A DNA stretch of 35,717 nucleotides from Oscillatoriales cyanobacterium (GTDB lineage Bacteria > Cyanobacteriota > Cyanobacteriia > Cyanobacteriales > Microcoleaceae): assembly GCA_004292745.1 (NCBI GenBank), contig RDXH01000116.1, positions 1 through 35,717 of the forward strand. Reading direction: 5' to 3'. Under the pieces are notes generated by a model. The model did no database searches. It was not told the DNA's origin and worked only from the letters and a program-made list of their open reading frames with translations. How positions within the stretch are numbered: position 1 is the stretch's first letter; the number at the start of each line of letters is the position of its first letter. Below are positions 7,838 through 16,044 of the stretch, piece by piece. Both the position numbers and the translations under genes were made by a program.

Positions 7838-7857
7838 CAACTAACAACTAACAACTA
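7838..7857. repeat. Short heptamer array CAACTAA
   Basis: Two full units and one nearly full unit of CAACTAA, ending where the TATAGC element begins. Confidence 0.8.
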
Positions 7858-7964
7858 TAGCGGTTCTCAAAAAAGTGAGGTATGCCCACGGAACCCTATG
7901 CCCTATGCCCCATGCCCCATGCCCTATGCCCAGTCGTACCTCATCTTTCTGAAGAAAGGCTATA
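7856..7964. mobile_element. MITE-like element with TATAGC ends
   Basis: A 109-bp stretch with imperfect terminal inverted repeats of about 27 bp: TATAGCGGTTCTC... on the left and ...GAAAGGCTATA on the right, both arms ending inward with TGAGGTA. The middle is a CCCTATG/CCCCATG heptamer array. No coding capacity. It shares the TATAGC terminus with the elements at 12317 and 23449 but has different inner sequence. No clear target duplication. Confidence 0.6.
7894..7928. repeat. Heptamer array CCCTATG/CCCCATG
   Basis: Five exact-length 7-bp units (CCCTATG, CCCTATG, CCCCATG, CCCCATG, CCCTATG), inside the TATAGC-ended element. Confidence 0.9.
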
Positions 7965-8056
7965 ATAACCAATAACTAATAACTAATAACTAATAACTAA
8001 TAACTAATAACTAATAACTAATGACTAATGACTAATGACTAATGACTAATGACTAA
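7965..8056. repeat. Heptamer array AATAACT then AATGACT
   Basis: About 13 units. The first part is AATAACT, the part nearest the kinase gene is AATGACT. The array runs into the kinase gene: its TAG stop (8046-8048, minus strand) and the last residues are read from array sequence. Confidence 0.9.
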
Positions 8057-11000
8057 CAATTGGAATTTTAATGATAAATTCAGTTCCTTTGCCGAGAGCA
8101 GAAATACAATTGATTTCACCTTGATGTTTTTCCACAATAATTGAATGGGAAATAGCCAAACCCATCCCAGTCCCCGAACCGATCGCCTTTGTAGTATAGA
8201 ATGGGTCAAATATCCGCTGCTTGACTCGATCGGTCATCCCTACACCGTTGTCAGCAATGGCGATCGCCGCCAAATTACCTTCTACCTGTGTACGAATGCG
8301 GATGATTCCCGGATGTGGGCCCTGTTCTTCTACAGCATCAATCGCATTAGCTATTATATTCATAAACACCTGATTTAACAATCCGGCGTAGCAATCTACC
8401 AGCGGTAATTCTCCGTATTGTTTAGTAACTTGAATTATGGGGCGATGGTACTCCCTACCCGCTGCGCTAACGGACTTAGCTTTCAGTCGGTGTTCTAAAA
8501 TCATCAAAGTGCTGTCGATACCTTCGTGAAGGTTAACACTTTTCATGGCCGATTCATCGAGACGAGAAAAACTCCGCAAACTCCGCACAATATCCCGAAT
8601 GCGAATCGCTCCCACCTTCATAGAAGACAGTATTTTCGGCAAGTCATCCAGCAAGAAATCTAGTTCTAACGCATCCATTTCTGACTGAATCGCTGGCGGT
8701 GCTTCTGGGAATTCATCTCGATACATTTCCAGCAATTTAATGAGACTTCTGGTGTATTCCTTTATATAGCTAATATTGCCGAAAATAAAGCTGACCGGAT
8801 TATTGATTTCGTGAGCAATTCCTGCTACCATCTGACCCAAACTTGACATTTTTTCGGCTTGAATAAGCTGAGTTTGAGCTTGCTGGAGTTCATACAAAGC
8901 CCTTTCTATTTTAGTGGCTTGTTCTCGCGCAATCCGCGCTGAATCGAGACTTTGAGTGTAAAGTTCTGCTTGGTTAATCGCAATAGTTAATTGATTCCCG
9001 ACTGCTACTAACAGTTCCACTTCCTCGTCACTCCAGCACCGCGTGATGCCCGAAGTAGCGCAGCAAATTAGACCAATTCGACTCGAAGGTGTCTGAATCG
9101 GAATATCCAACAGAGAATTGAATCCGATAGACAGGAAAAAATCCCGTTCTACCCCATCATTAACAGCATCAAAATCGTCGATGCGAATAATTTCCAAATT
9201 GGCAATTAGTGTCGCGTGAGAACCTGTCATCGCAGTAGGATACAAACCTAACAGCGAGGGCAAATCAGGATTTTTTGCCTCGTATGTTACGTTCCAAACA
9301 GGCTGTTCTGCGTCCGGCTGATACCAAATAAATAGACAGCGATCGACTTGCAGCAACTCACGAATCTGGTGTACTGTTGTTCCTAAAATAGTATCTAAAT
9401 CGAGAGAAGCACGAATTTGACTCGCTAGTTGATTCAGCATTTTTTCCTGCTCAGCTAATTTGCGGAATCTCGCTTCTGACTCTTGCAATTTTCTTTGAGC
9501 TTCTTTTTGCTGCGTCACATCCAAACCCAAGCCAATCAACCCAATCGCACTGCCGGTGTCATCTTTTATTTTAGTTTTGATGATATCTAAATGGTGTAAT
9601 TCTCCATCAGCAAGTTGCAGAATTTCTTCACAATATAATGAAGAATCTTGACTCCATGCTTGCACATCAGATGCCATGCAGTTAGCCGATTCCTCTACTC
9701 CAAAAACTTCGGAATAGTGAGATGCAGCCAAAAATTTTGATTCAGGAATAGCCACATCTTCACAGAACGTTTTGTTAACTAACAACATCCGCCCGCTAGT
9801 ATTGGTCATCCATACCCAGATGGGAGCATTGTCAATAATTCCCCTCAAAGTTTGCTGTTGTTTCCCTAGAGCGATTTCTGTTTGTTTGCGTTTAATTCCC
9901 AGGGCGATGGTATCGGCTATGGATGGTAAAGCAATCTGCGTTGATTCCTTGAATTCTTGGCGACAAAACATGGCAATTACTCCTACTAATTGATTGTCAA
10001 CAATCAGCGGATATCCGGCAAAAGCTACCAGTCCCTCTCGCGAAGCCCATTCTTTGTCCCTGATATGGGGATCTTCTAAAATAGCATTAGTCAGGTGGGG
10101 TTTTAGCTCTTGGGCTATTAAACCAATCTTAAATTCCCCCACAGGAATGCGGCTGTAAGCACCGTCTATGTGAGTATAAATCCCCCCACTTGCTTGTAGT
10201 TCCAATATATTGTCACCTTCATTCAAAGTCCAAATCCGAGCGAAAGCAGCATCCAAATGGTGCACAACTGCATCGCAGCACTTTTGCAAAGTTGCAGCTA
10301 AAGTTGGATTTTGAGTGAGAGCAATTCCTACCTCTGCTGTGAATACAGACAGTTTTAATTGTGCTTCTAAAGATTGTTCTGCTTTTTTGCGATCGGTAAT
10401 ATTGGTGGAACTACCGACAATGCGATAAAATTTCCCCGATTCATCCCGCAGCGGAGTCAGATTTGTCATCAAACACACTTCTTTACCCTCAAAATTAGCG
10501 ATCGCTTCGTAGGAAATTGAACTCTGTTTTTGGAGACATTCTCTGAGTTTTGTCCGAAAAAACGTTCCTATAGCTGTTCCAAACAGTTCTTGTGGAGTTT
10601 TACCCCACGCTTCCTCGGTGCTGATTCCACCCAGTAACTCGGCTGCTGGATTTAATCCGACGTAGCGAAACTCTCCGTCTTGATCGACATCTACTACGAA
10701 AATGATGTAGTCCACACCGTCGTAAATGCTACGCAAAAATTCTGCTTTCTGTCGTAGTTGTTCTTCTGCGATTTTGCGATCGGTAATATTGCGAGCAACT
10801 CCTACTATACCAATGATATTTCCTGCTCGATCGCGCCACGGACTTGTCGTTGAAAGATAGGTTAGAATATTACCTTTGCTATCTGTTACTACTTCCTCCA
10901 CAATTTCCCCAAGACCAGAGTCCATGATGCGACGGTCTATTTCTCTGATTTTTGAAGCAATCTCAGGGGGAAATATTTCTGTATCGCTTTTACCGATAAT

Positions 11001-12065
11001 TTCTGTTGCTGGTAAGTCTAAAACTTCCCTAGCGGTGGAATTGACTAAGATATAGCAACCACGAGTATCTTTGACTACAACTACATCTTCCGTGCTTTCG
11101 ATTATACTTTCTAACAGAATTTTACTTTCTAAAAGAGAACTGTCTATTTGCTGGCGATCGCTAATAGGGCGAGTAACTCCTACGATACCAATTATATTTC
11201 CTTCTCGGTCTCGCCACGGACTTTTAGTTGCTAAATATGTCTCCAGGTTCCCGTCAATGTCTTCTACTACTTCTTCGACAGTTTCCTCAAAACCAGATTG
11301 GATAACTCGGTGGTCTATCTCTAAAAGTTTAGCAACTATTTCTGCTGAAAAGAAATCAGTATCTTTTTTGCCGACTACCTCTGCTTTTGACTTGCCAAAA
11401 AAAGCAGCCGTTTTCGAGTTAATCGAGACATACTCACCCTGAGTATCCTTGACAAAAATCAAGTCGGCCGTGCTGTCAAGTATACTTTCTAAAATAGAAT
11501 TTCCTAGGGATTGGCATCCGGTAATGTCACGACCGACAGCATAGATTAATTCCTCTTCTCTAACAGAATTAATAGTCCAGGATATCCACTTATAAGAACC
11601 ATCTTTGCATCTATAGCGGTTTTCCAGTTTCTGAGAACAATTACTATCAGCTATACCGGCAATTTTTTGACAAGTAATTTTTCGTTGTTTTGGATGCACA
11701 AACTCAATAAATTCTTTAGCTAAAAGTTCTGATTCGGAATAGCCTAGTAAGTTGGTCGTTATGGGATTAACGAGTTTAAAATAACCGTCGAAACCAATCA
11801 CGCATAGCATATCTAACGAAAAGTTAAAAAAGCGATTTTTGGCATTTATTTCATTTAACACGCGCTTTTCTTTCAGATTCTCTGTAGGAGTTAGCCCCCC
11901 TGAATCCGCCGAAAAGAACATCTTAGCTGCGGCGGACACTGCTAAAAAATGAATTGCTAGTTTACTTTGATAGAAGTTATGCAGGTTGGCTGTTATGCTA
12001 AACAATTTTGATAATAATTGTAGAATTATCCCCATTGAAAATAAACTAGGAATGCTATTTTTCAT
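8046..12065 (-). CDS. Large PAS/GAF sensor histidine kinase
   Basis: 1339 residues. In order: N-terminus with weak hydrophobic stretches (about 5-50), PAS1 (75-183), PAS2 (190-305), PAS3 (317-430), PAS4 (438-558), GAF1 (575-728), PAS5 (735-852), GAF2 (875-1033), a coiled linker, then the kinase core with the H-box GQMVAGIAHEINNPVSFI (His1085), an N-box (NIIANAIDAVEE), G1 (IADNGVGM) and G2 (GSGTGMGLAISHS). No receiver domain is present, so phosphate must pass to a separate regulator; none is adjacent. PAS2 and PAS3 resemble each other strongly (both contain EVV..G...TYL and SPWRDR.GNIIGIVGV), pointing to an internal duplication. The signal is unknown; the GAFs lack an obvious bilin-binding Cys context. 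The stop codon lies in a heptamer array. Confidence 0.92.
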   Translation of the reverse strand: MKNSIPSLFSMGIILQLLSKLFSITANLHNFYQSKLAIHFLAVSAAAKMFFSADSGGLTPTENLKEKRVLNEINAKNRFFNFSLDMLCVIGFDGYFKLVNPITTNLLGYSESELLAKEFIEFVHPKQRKITCQKIAGIADSNCSQKLENRYRCKDGSYKWISWTINSVREEELIYAVGRDITGCQSLGNSILESILDSTADLIFVKDTQGEYVSINSKTAAFFGKSKAEVVGKKDTDFFSAEIVAKLLEIDHRVIQSGFEETVEEVVEDIDGNLETYLATKSPWRDREGNIIGIVGVTRPISDRQQIDSSLLESKILLESIIESTEDVVVVKDTRGCYILVNSTAREVLDLPATEIIGKSDTEIFPPEIASKIREIDRRIMDSGLGEIVEEVVTDSKGNILTYLSTTSPWRDRAGNIIGIVGVARNITDRKIAEEQLRQKAEFLRSIYDGVDYIIFVVDVDQDGEFRYVGLNPAAELLGGISTEEAWGKTPQELFGTAIGTFFRTKLRECLQKQSSISYEAIANFEGKEVCLMTNLTPLRDESGKFYRIVGSSTNITDRKKAEQSLEAQLKLSVFTAEVGIALTQNPTLAATLQKCCDAVVHHLDAAFARIWTLNEGDNILELQASGGIYTHIDGAYSRIPVGEFKIGLIAQELKPHLTNAILEDPHIRDKEWASREGLVAFAGYPLIVDNQLVGVIAMFCRQEFKESTQIALPSIADTIALGIKRKQTEIALGKQQQTLRGIIDNAPIWVWMTNTSGRMLLVNKTFCEDVAIPESKFLAASHYSEVFGVEESANCMASDVQAWSQDSSLYCEEILQLADGELHHLDIIKTKIKDDTGSAIGLIGLGLDVTQQKEAQRKLQESEARFRKLAEQEKMLNQLASQIRASLDLDTILGTTVHQIRELLQVDRCLFIWYQPDAEQPVWNVTYEAKNPDLPSLLGLYPTAMTGSHATLIANLEIIRIDDFDAVNDGVERDFFLSIGFNSLLDIPIQTPSSRIGLICCATSGITRCWSDEEVELLVAVGNQLTIAINQAELYTQSLDSARIAREQATKIERALYELQQAQTQLIQAEKMSSLGQMVAGIAHEINNPVSFIFGNISYIKEYTRSLIKLLEMYRDEFPEAPPAIQSEMDALELDFLLDDLPKILSSMKVGAIRIRDIVRSLRSFSRLDESAMKSVNLHEGIDSTLMILEHRLKAKSVSAAGREYHRPIIQVTKQYGELPLVDCYAGLLNQVFMNIIANAIDAVEEQGPHPGIIRIRTQVEGNLAAIAIADNGVGMTDRVKQRIFDPFYTTKAIGSGTGMGLAISHSIIVEKHQGEINCISALGKGTEFIIKIPIVSH

Positions 12066-12180
12066 ACTATTCCTCTAAATTTAGGTTAGTTATTGTGGAT
12101 TGATAAACGTTTAAATCTCGATCTAAAATTACAATTCGGCAATTACCTGTTATTTATTATCTCCACCCAAGGAGTACCTC

Positions 12181-12228
12181 ATGTTACTGACAAAAGCTAT
12201 CTATCAAAATTTAATTCCTTTTTTATAA
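12181..12228 (+). CDS. Possible 15-residue leader-like peptide
   Basis: ATG at 12181 opens 15 codons (MLLTKAIYQNLIPFL) to a TAA. It is preceded by AAGGAG (12169-12174), a full Shine-Dalgarno sequence at ideal spacing (6 bases). Nothing recognisable follows on the + strand. It may be a real small peptide, a relic of a disrupted gene, or chance. Confidence 0.25.
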   Translation: MLLTKAIYQNLIPFL

Positions 12229-12316
12229 TGGCACTAACTCTAGGAGATCTGCATTAGACATTTGGCGTAATATTGGCGTAAAGTTTGCCTAATTCCTCTA
12301 ATCAGTGGGATTGAAT

Positions 12317-12420
12317 TATAGCAATCCTAAATCATTTGTGAATTTCTTACTCCCGGACCTTACTAAGGGGAGGGTTGGGGTGGGGTAAAAAAACTTTACG
12401 ACTCATTTAGGATTGCTATA
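12317..12420. mobile_element. MITE with TATAGC ends and target duplication, copy 1
   Basis: 104 bp with perfect 16-bp terminal inverted repeats, TATAGCAATCCTAAAT and ATTTAGGATTGCTATA. The flanks are a direct repeat: GATTGAAT at 12309-12316 and again at 12421-12428 (10 bp if TA is counted in the duplication). The core has a G-rich run (12367-12385) with four G-tracts. No coding capacity. A copy in the opposite orientation lies at 23449-23551. Confidence 0.85.
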
Positions 12421-12571
12421 GATTGAATTAATGCTATTCAGAAAAAATGAAGAAAAAATGAAGGTGTGGTTATGATTTATGAAGAAACAATGAAGAAGGA
12501 CAATCTGAGGCTTTTATCTTTTATATATTAAGACTTATAACAAATCGGCTCTGCAACTCCCATGTTATAAA

Positions 12572-14611
12572 TCAGGGGTTTTGAGAATCATCGGTTGACG
12601 AGAAAGAGGAAGAAGCAGTAGCAGACAAAGCAGCCTTGCGCCCTAATTGCTGTTCCCGAATTCGCTCCAAATTTGCCGTCGGAATAGCAGCAATCAGTTG
12701 GCGCGTGTAAGCTTGCTGCGGCTGGCGGTAAATGCGCTCTGCTGTGCCAATTTCTTCGATTTTACCTTGGTTCATGACGATCGCCCGATCGCTCATAAAC
12801 TTTACAACACTTAAATCATGAGAAATAAAAATATAAGTTAATCCAAACTCTGTCTGTAACTCCTTCAATAAATTTAAAACTTGGGCTTGTACCGAAACAT
12901 CCAAGGCCGAAACCGACTCATCACAAATAATAAATTTAGGATTTAAAGCCAAAGCCCTAGCAATACAAATACGCTGGCGTTGACCCCCAGAAAACTCGTG
13001 GGGATAGCGCCCCATGAAATTAGGATTCAAACCAACTCTCTCTAATAAATAAGCGGCGCGATCGCGCTGTTCCTGCTGATTTTTACCCACCCCGTGAATC
13101 ACCATCGGTTCCATCACCGCCGCCCCAACATTCAGCCGCGGATCGAGAGAACTAAAAGGGTCTTGAAAAATGATTTGCAGATCCCGGCGCAGCCACCGCA
13201 ACTTGCGGGCATACTCTTTTTGTATCCGATAATTAGCCATCCATCGCCATTGAGAAATATTGTAAGCAGGAGGCGTAATTTCTTGACCTTCAAAAAAAAC
13301 TTGACCGCTAGTAATCGGAATTAATTGTAACAAAGCTCTGGCCAAAGTAGATTTCCCACAACCCGATTCGCCTACTAAACCCAAAGTTTCCCCTGGATAA
13401 ACCTCAAAAGAAATATCATTCACCGCCATAAACAAGCGCTTAGTTTCCCCAAATATACCAGGCACTGGGAAACCCACTTTCAAGTTATTTACAGTCAATA
13501 AAGGAGCGCCAAGATTAGGTAGCCTTGGTGCTTTTCCCGTGGCAAAAGCGGACAAGCCGCCGCTGCTATCACCATCTAAATCGACATATTTTTCCACAAT
13601 TACTAACTCACCGTTAGCGTTAGTGGTAACATCCATAAAATCCGAAACTGTGGGTAAGCGGCGCAATTGCTTTTCCAGAGTTGGGCGACAAGCTAATAGA
13701 CCTTTTGTGTAAGGATGTTGGGGATTGCTAAAAATTTGTTCGATCGCCTCGCATTCCACAATTTTACCTCGATACATCACCGCCACCACATCAGCAATTT
13801 CAGCAATGACGCTCAAGTCGTGGGTAATAAAAATCATTGCCATACCTCTAGAGTCGCGCAACTGGCGCAGCAAAGCCAAGATAGTTGCTTGTACGGTGAC
13901 ATCTAAAGCGGTGGTAGGTTCATCTGCAATTAATAAAGTGGGATTGCAAGAAATGGCCATTGCAATCATCACCCGCTGGATTTGGCCTCCCGATAGTTCG
14001 TGGGGATAGCGATCGAGCATAGCCTGTTTTTGAGCGTTGATAAGCTGCATCAAATCGCGGCCCATCCCCTCTGGCCCTTCTGGGGAGGAATCCTGCTGTC
14101 TCCTGGCCAAACATTGCTGCTTGAGTTCCCCATCATCGGGTAGTAGCTTCACCTCTTGCAGCAGAGAAGCGGCCTTGCGTCGTGCGACGATTGGAGATAC
14201 CTGTTGGTGCAGACAAATCGCTTCCGTCAGTTGAAACCCGATGGTGTAAACGGGGTTGAGCGAACTCATCGGTTCTTGAAAAATGGTCGCAATTTGGCTG
14301 CCGCGGTATATTTGTTTTTCCTGGGAGGACATTTCCAGTAGATTCACTGGCTGTTTGTGAGTCCCGTCTGTGGTTGAAGAGAACCAAATTTCCCCCGAAA
14401 TTTGAGTTGACAAATTGGGCAGTAAACCCATAATAGCCAGGGAAGTGACGGATTTTCCTGACCCCGATTCTCCCACGATTCCGAGGGTTTGACCTCGCTT
14501 CACGTCAAAGGAAATGCCGTCAACTGCTTTGACTGTTGCAGACCTATCGCCTGCATCGGCAGAGTCAAATTCAACCCGCAGGTTGCTAACTTCTAGGACG
14601 GTTTCACTCAT
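12572..14611 (-). CDS. Fused double ATP-binding protein of a peptide/nickel-type ABC importer
   Basis: 679 residues with two ABC ATPase domains in one chain, as in DppD-DppF or GsiA-type proteins. Domain 1: Walker A GESGSGKS (47-54), signature LSGGQ (206-210), Walker B LLIADEP. Domain 2: Walker A GESGCGKS (414-421), signature FSGGQ (540-544), Walker B FIICDES. Each domain powers uptake through a two-permease pore with a binding protein, probably for oligopeptides. Domain 1 carries a loop of about 40 residues (158-198, with EGPEGMGRDLMQL) before its signature that is not usual. The C-terminus ends in a Ser-rich tail. No permease or binding protein gene is nearby, so this is an orphan ATPase gene. 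Confidence 0.92.
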   Translation of the reverse strand: MSETVLEVSNLRVEFDSADAGDRSATVKAVDGISFDVKRGQTLGIVGESGSGKSVTSLAIMGLLPNLSTQISGEIWFSSTTDGTHKQPVNLLEMSSQEKQIYRGSQIATIFQEPMSSLNPVYTIGFQLTEAICLHQQVSPIVARRKAASLLQEVKLLPDDGELKQQCLARRQQDSSPEGPEGMGRDLMQLINAQKQAMLDRYPHELSGGQIQRVMIAMAISCNPTLLIADEPTTALDVTVQATILALLRQLRDSRGMAMIFITHDLSVIAEIADVVAVMYRGKIVECEAIEQIFSNPQHPYTKGLLACRPTLEKQLRRLPTVSDFMDVTTNANGELVIVEKYVDLDGDSSGGLSAFATGKAPRLPNLGAPLLTVNNLKVGFPVPGIFGETKRLFMAVNDISFEVYPGETLGLVGESGCGKSTLARALLQLIPITSGQVFFEGQEITPPAYNISQWRWMANYRIQKEYARKLRWLRRDLQIIFQDPFSSLDPRLNVGAAVMEPMVIHGVGKNQQEQRDRAAYLLERVGLNPNFMGRYPHEFSGGQRQRICIARALALNPKFIICDESVSALDVSVQAQVLNLLKELQTEFGLTYIFISHDLSVVKFMSDRAIVMNQGKIEEIGTAERIYRQPQQAYTRQLIAAIPTANLERIREQQLGRKAALSATASSSFSSTDDSQNP

Positions 14612-14740
14612 GGGTGTATGGCAAGAGTTCAGGGGATGTTAGCTGGATTGTAGCAGAATCTTAGGTTTGGCAAATCTCGATCGCAGGTTTTGCTGTCTAT
14701 TCGACAAAGAAGGAATTGAGGCGATCGCCTGAACCATGTG

Positions 14741-14947
14741 TCATTTATCACTTTCGGTATCGCTATCTACTTGTTCTTTCTGAGATTCCGGCGCTGGTTT
14801 TTGTTGATTTTGCGATTTTTGAGTTTTCTCTAAGGCCTCGGCGTAGGACCAAGCCATGCTTACCAAAAAAGCTTTGGCCATACCGTCCACATTGTTTAAA
14901 TCGCGGTTTTCCGGCGATTCAGCTTGATCGTTGCTATCCTTCGTCAT
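14741..14947 (-). CDS. Small hypothetical protein, 68 residues
   Basis: An acidic and Gln/Ser-rich small protein with one conserved-looking central segment (AKAFLVSMAWSYAEALEK). On the minus strand AGGAG (14959-14963 in + coordinates) stands 11 bases before the ATG, a usable ribosome binding site. No signal peptide or membrane segment, and likely cytoplasmic with a disordered tail. I do not recognise a named family. It lies alone between the ABC gene and a DUF3574 gene, all on the same strand. Confidence 0.6.
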   Translation of the reverse strand: MTKDSNDQAESPENRDLNNVDGMAKAFLVSMAWSYAEALEKTQKSQNQQKPAPESQKEQVDSDTESDK

Positions 14948-15102
14948 ATTTTTGTCAGCTCCTGGGAAAGTTTTGCTAGGGACTTTTTGCTGCGTGCGAT
15001 CGAACCAAACAACTTGTAATTTTTATTACCTTGGCTCTCTAATTATCTTTAATAGTAATACCGTAATTCATCATATCATAAACTGGTTTAGCGATCGATC
15101 AA

Positions 15103-15540
15103 TTAGAAATAAACTTGAACTTGGCTAGTTACCCGTAGCACGGACTCCTGTTGAAAATTGTCCTTATAGGTTTTAATGATTTTCTGGATATAACGCTCTT
15201 TTTCAGGAATATTTTCATAAATCAAAATAACTATTTTCGATTTTTCTCGAATCAGAATTCCCGAACTATTGAGAAACTGCCCATCAGCGTTTAATACGGT
15301 TAGTCCTTCCCGAAAGTGAGGGGTGATAACTACATTGACAAACTCTTGCCATTCTGATTCAGAAATCATCTCTCCTCCGGGTTTAGTTAAGCCAAAATAT
15401 AATTCATCTTTGATTATAGTGGTTTGCTTGGCACTAGCATCCGCCCTTTTGGAGAGTTGAGCGCGGGTAATTGTCGGGGAAACAATAGGAAAAATGAACA
15501 GTAGGGAAGCTAGGAAAATAAGGTGAAATTTTTTCTTCAT
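15103..15540 (-). CDS. DUF3574 family exported protein
   Basis: 145 residues. It opens with a Sec signal peptide (MKKKFHLIFLASLLFIFPIV, probable cut after about residue 27 at TRA). The mature part reads KDELYFGLTKPGG, SESEWQEFVNVVITPHFREG, TVLNADGQF and a C-terminal NFQQESVLRVTSQVQVYF, the pattern of DUF3574, a small family of unknown function. It probably sits in the periplasm. No operon partner is clear; the next gene in its direction is the small ORF at 14741. Confidence 0.82.
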   Translation of the reverse strand: MKKKFHLIFLASLLFIFPIVSPTITRAQLSKRADASAKQTTIIKDELYFGLTKPGGEMISESEWQEFVNVVITPHFREGLTVLNADGQFLNSSGILIREKSKIVILIYENIPEKERYIQKIIKTYKDNFQQESVLRVTSQVQVYF

Positions 15541-16044
15541 AAATATTCATATTTTTTAAACTAATAGGAGTCGATCGCCAAAAAAATGCTCTATTGGGAA
15601 CAGGCTAGATTTGAATTTAAGTGGACAACTGCGACTACAGATGTACCCGTAGCTTTTGCCACCACAATGAAGGTGGGGAGTTGATTTTGTGCATGATGTT
15701 GTCAGAAATAGAATTGTGCGATCGCTATTTCTCTCATAACTCGCTTTCTGTTGTTTCACGGGATTTAGCCAGTTTGTGCAATAAAAATTTAAGTTAACTT
15801 AAGCTTACTTAATAATACGGGAGTGCAGAGTATCAAAGGGGGCTGGGGGGAGACTTTTGCCCGATCCTTCTACTTATTTCTAAATACAAAAAACACCGCT
15901 CCTTGAAATAGGAGAACGGTGCATAGGGGGTGTTATGGGTTGTTGTCTGGGATTAACCCTAACAAATCAGTTTTGTGCTCTGGCAAGGCCTTGTGATGGT
16001 TCAGAAATTGGCACAGAGCTTGGCGATCGCCCCATCGATCGTGG
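15541..16044. other. 504-bp gap between DUF3574 and DUF4912 genes
   Basis: It contains a good terminator for the DUF4912 gene (15888-15921) and a region with TTAA repeated at 5- to 10-bp steps (15789-15812), which could be a regulator site upstream of the DUF3574 gene. A 32-codon + strand frame (15586-15684, ending TTMKVGS) is preceded by AGGAG but matches nothing I know. The minus-strand ORF at 15556-15759 looks non-coding. Confidence 0.5.
15888..15921 (-). terminator. Intrinsic terminator of the DUF4912 gene
   Basis: Read on the minus strand: CACCG-TT-CTCCT, loop ATTTCA, AGGAG-CGGTG, then TTTTTTG. The stem is 10 bp with a 2-base bulge and is followed by a six-T tract. It lies about 120 bp past the stop of the DUF4912 gene. 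Confidence 0.75.

Larger units (their letters stand above)
7712..8045. other. Gene-free nest of heptamer arrays and a MITE-like element
   Basis: The 334 bp between the P450 start and the histidine kinase stop are almost wholly repeats: GGGAATG/GGGAATT, CAACTAA, CCCTATG/CCCCATG and AATAACT/AATGACT arrays. The third array lies inside a TATAGC-ended inverted-repeat element. ORFs reported across this stretch on either strand are translations of the arrays. Confidence 0.9.
12066..12571. other. 506-bp intergenic region with a MITE and a tiny ORF
   Basis: The region lies between the starts of the large kinase gene and the end of the ABC gene. It holds a 15-codon ORF with a good ribosome binding site (12181-12228) and a 104-bp TATAGC-ended element with a target duplication (12317-12420). 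The remaining AT-rich part (12429-12571) contains short repeated GAAAAAATGAA motifs and nothing I can identify. The promoter for the kinase should lie in the first part, but I cannot place it. Confidence 0.7.

Noticed and set aside
7712-7854. N-terminal extension of P450 and the overlapping PIPNSPF-rich ORFs
   Set aside because: They are only translations of the heptamer array; MALPPGSFG at 7711 is the natural start.
8046-12065. Phytochrome-type photoreceptor
   Set aside because: The GAF domains lack a recognisable bilin-binding Cys-His motif and there is no PHY domain, so light sensing is not supported.
15556-15759. 67-residue minus-strand ORF
   Set aside because: No ribosome binding site, no domain pattern and irregular composition; a chance frame in the gap.
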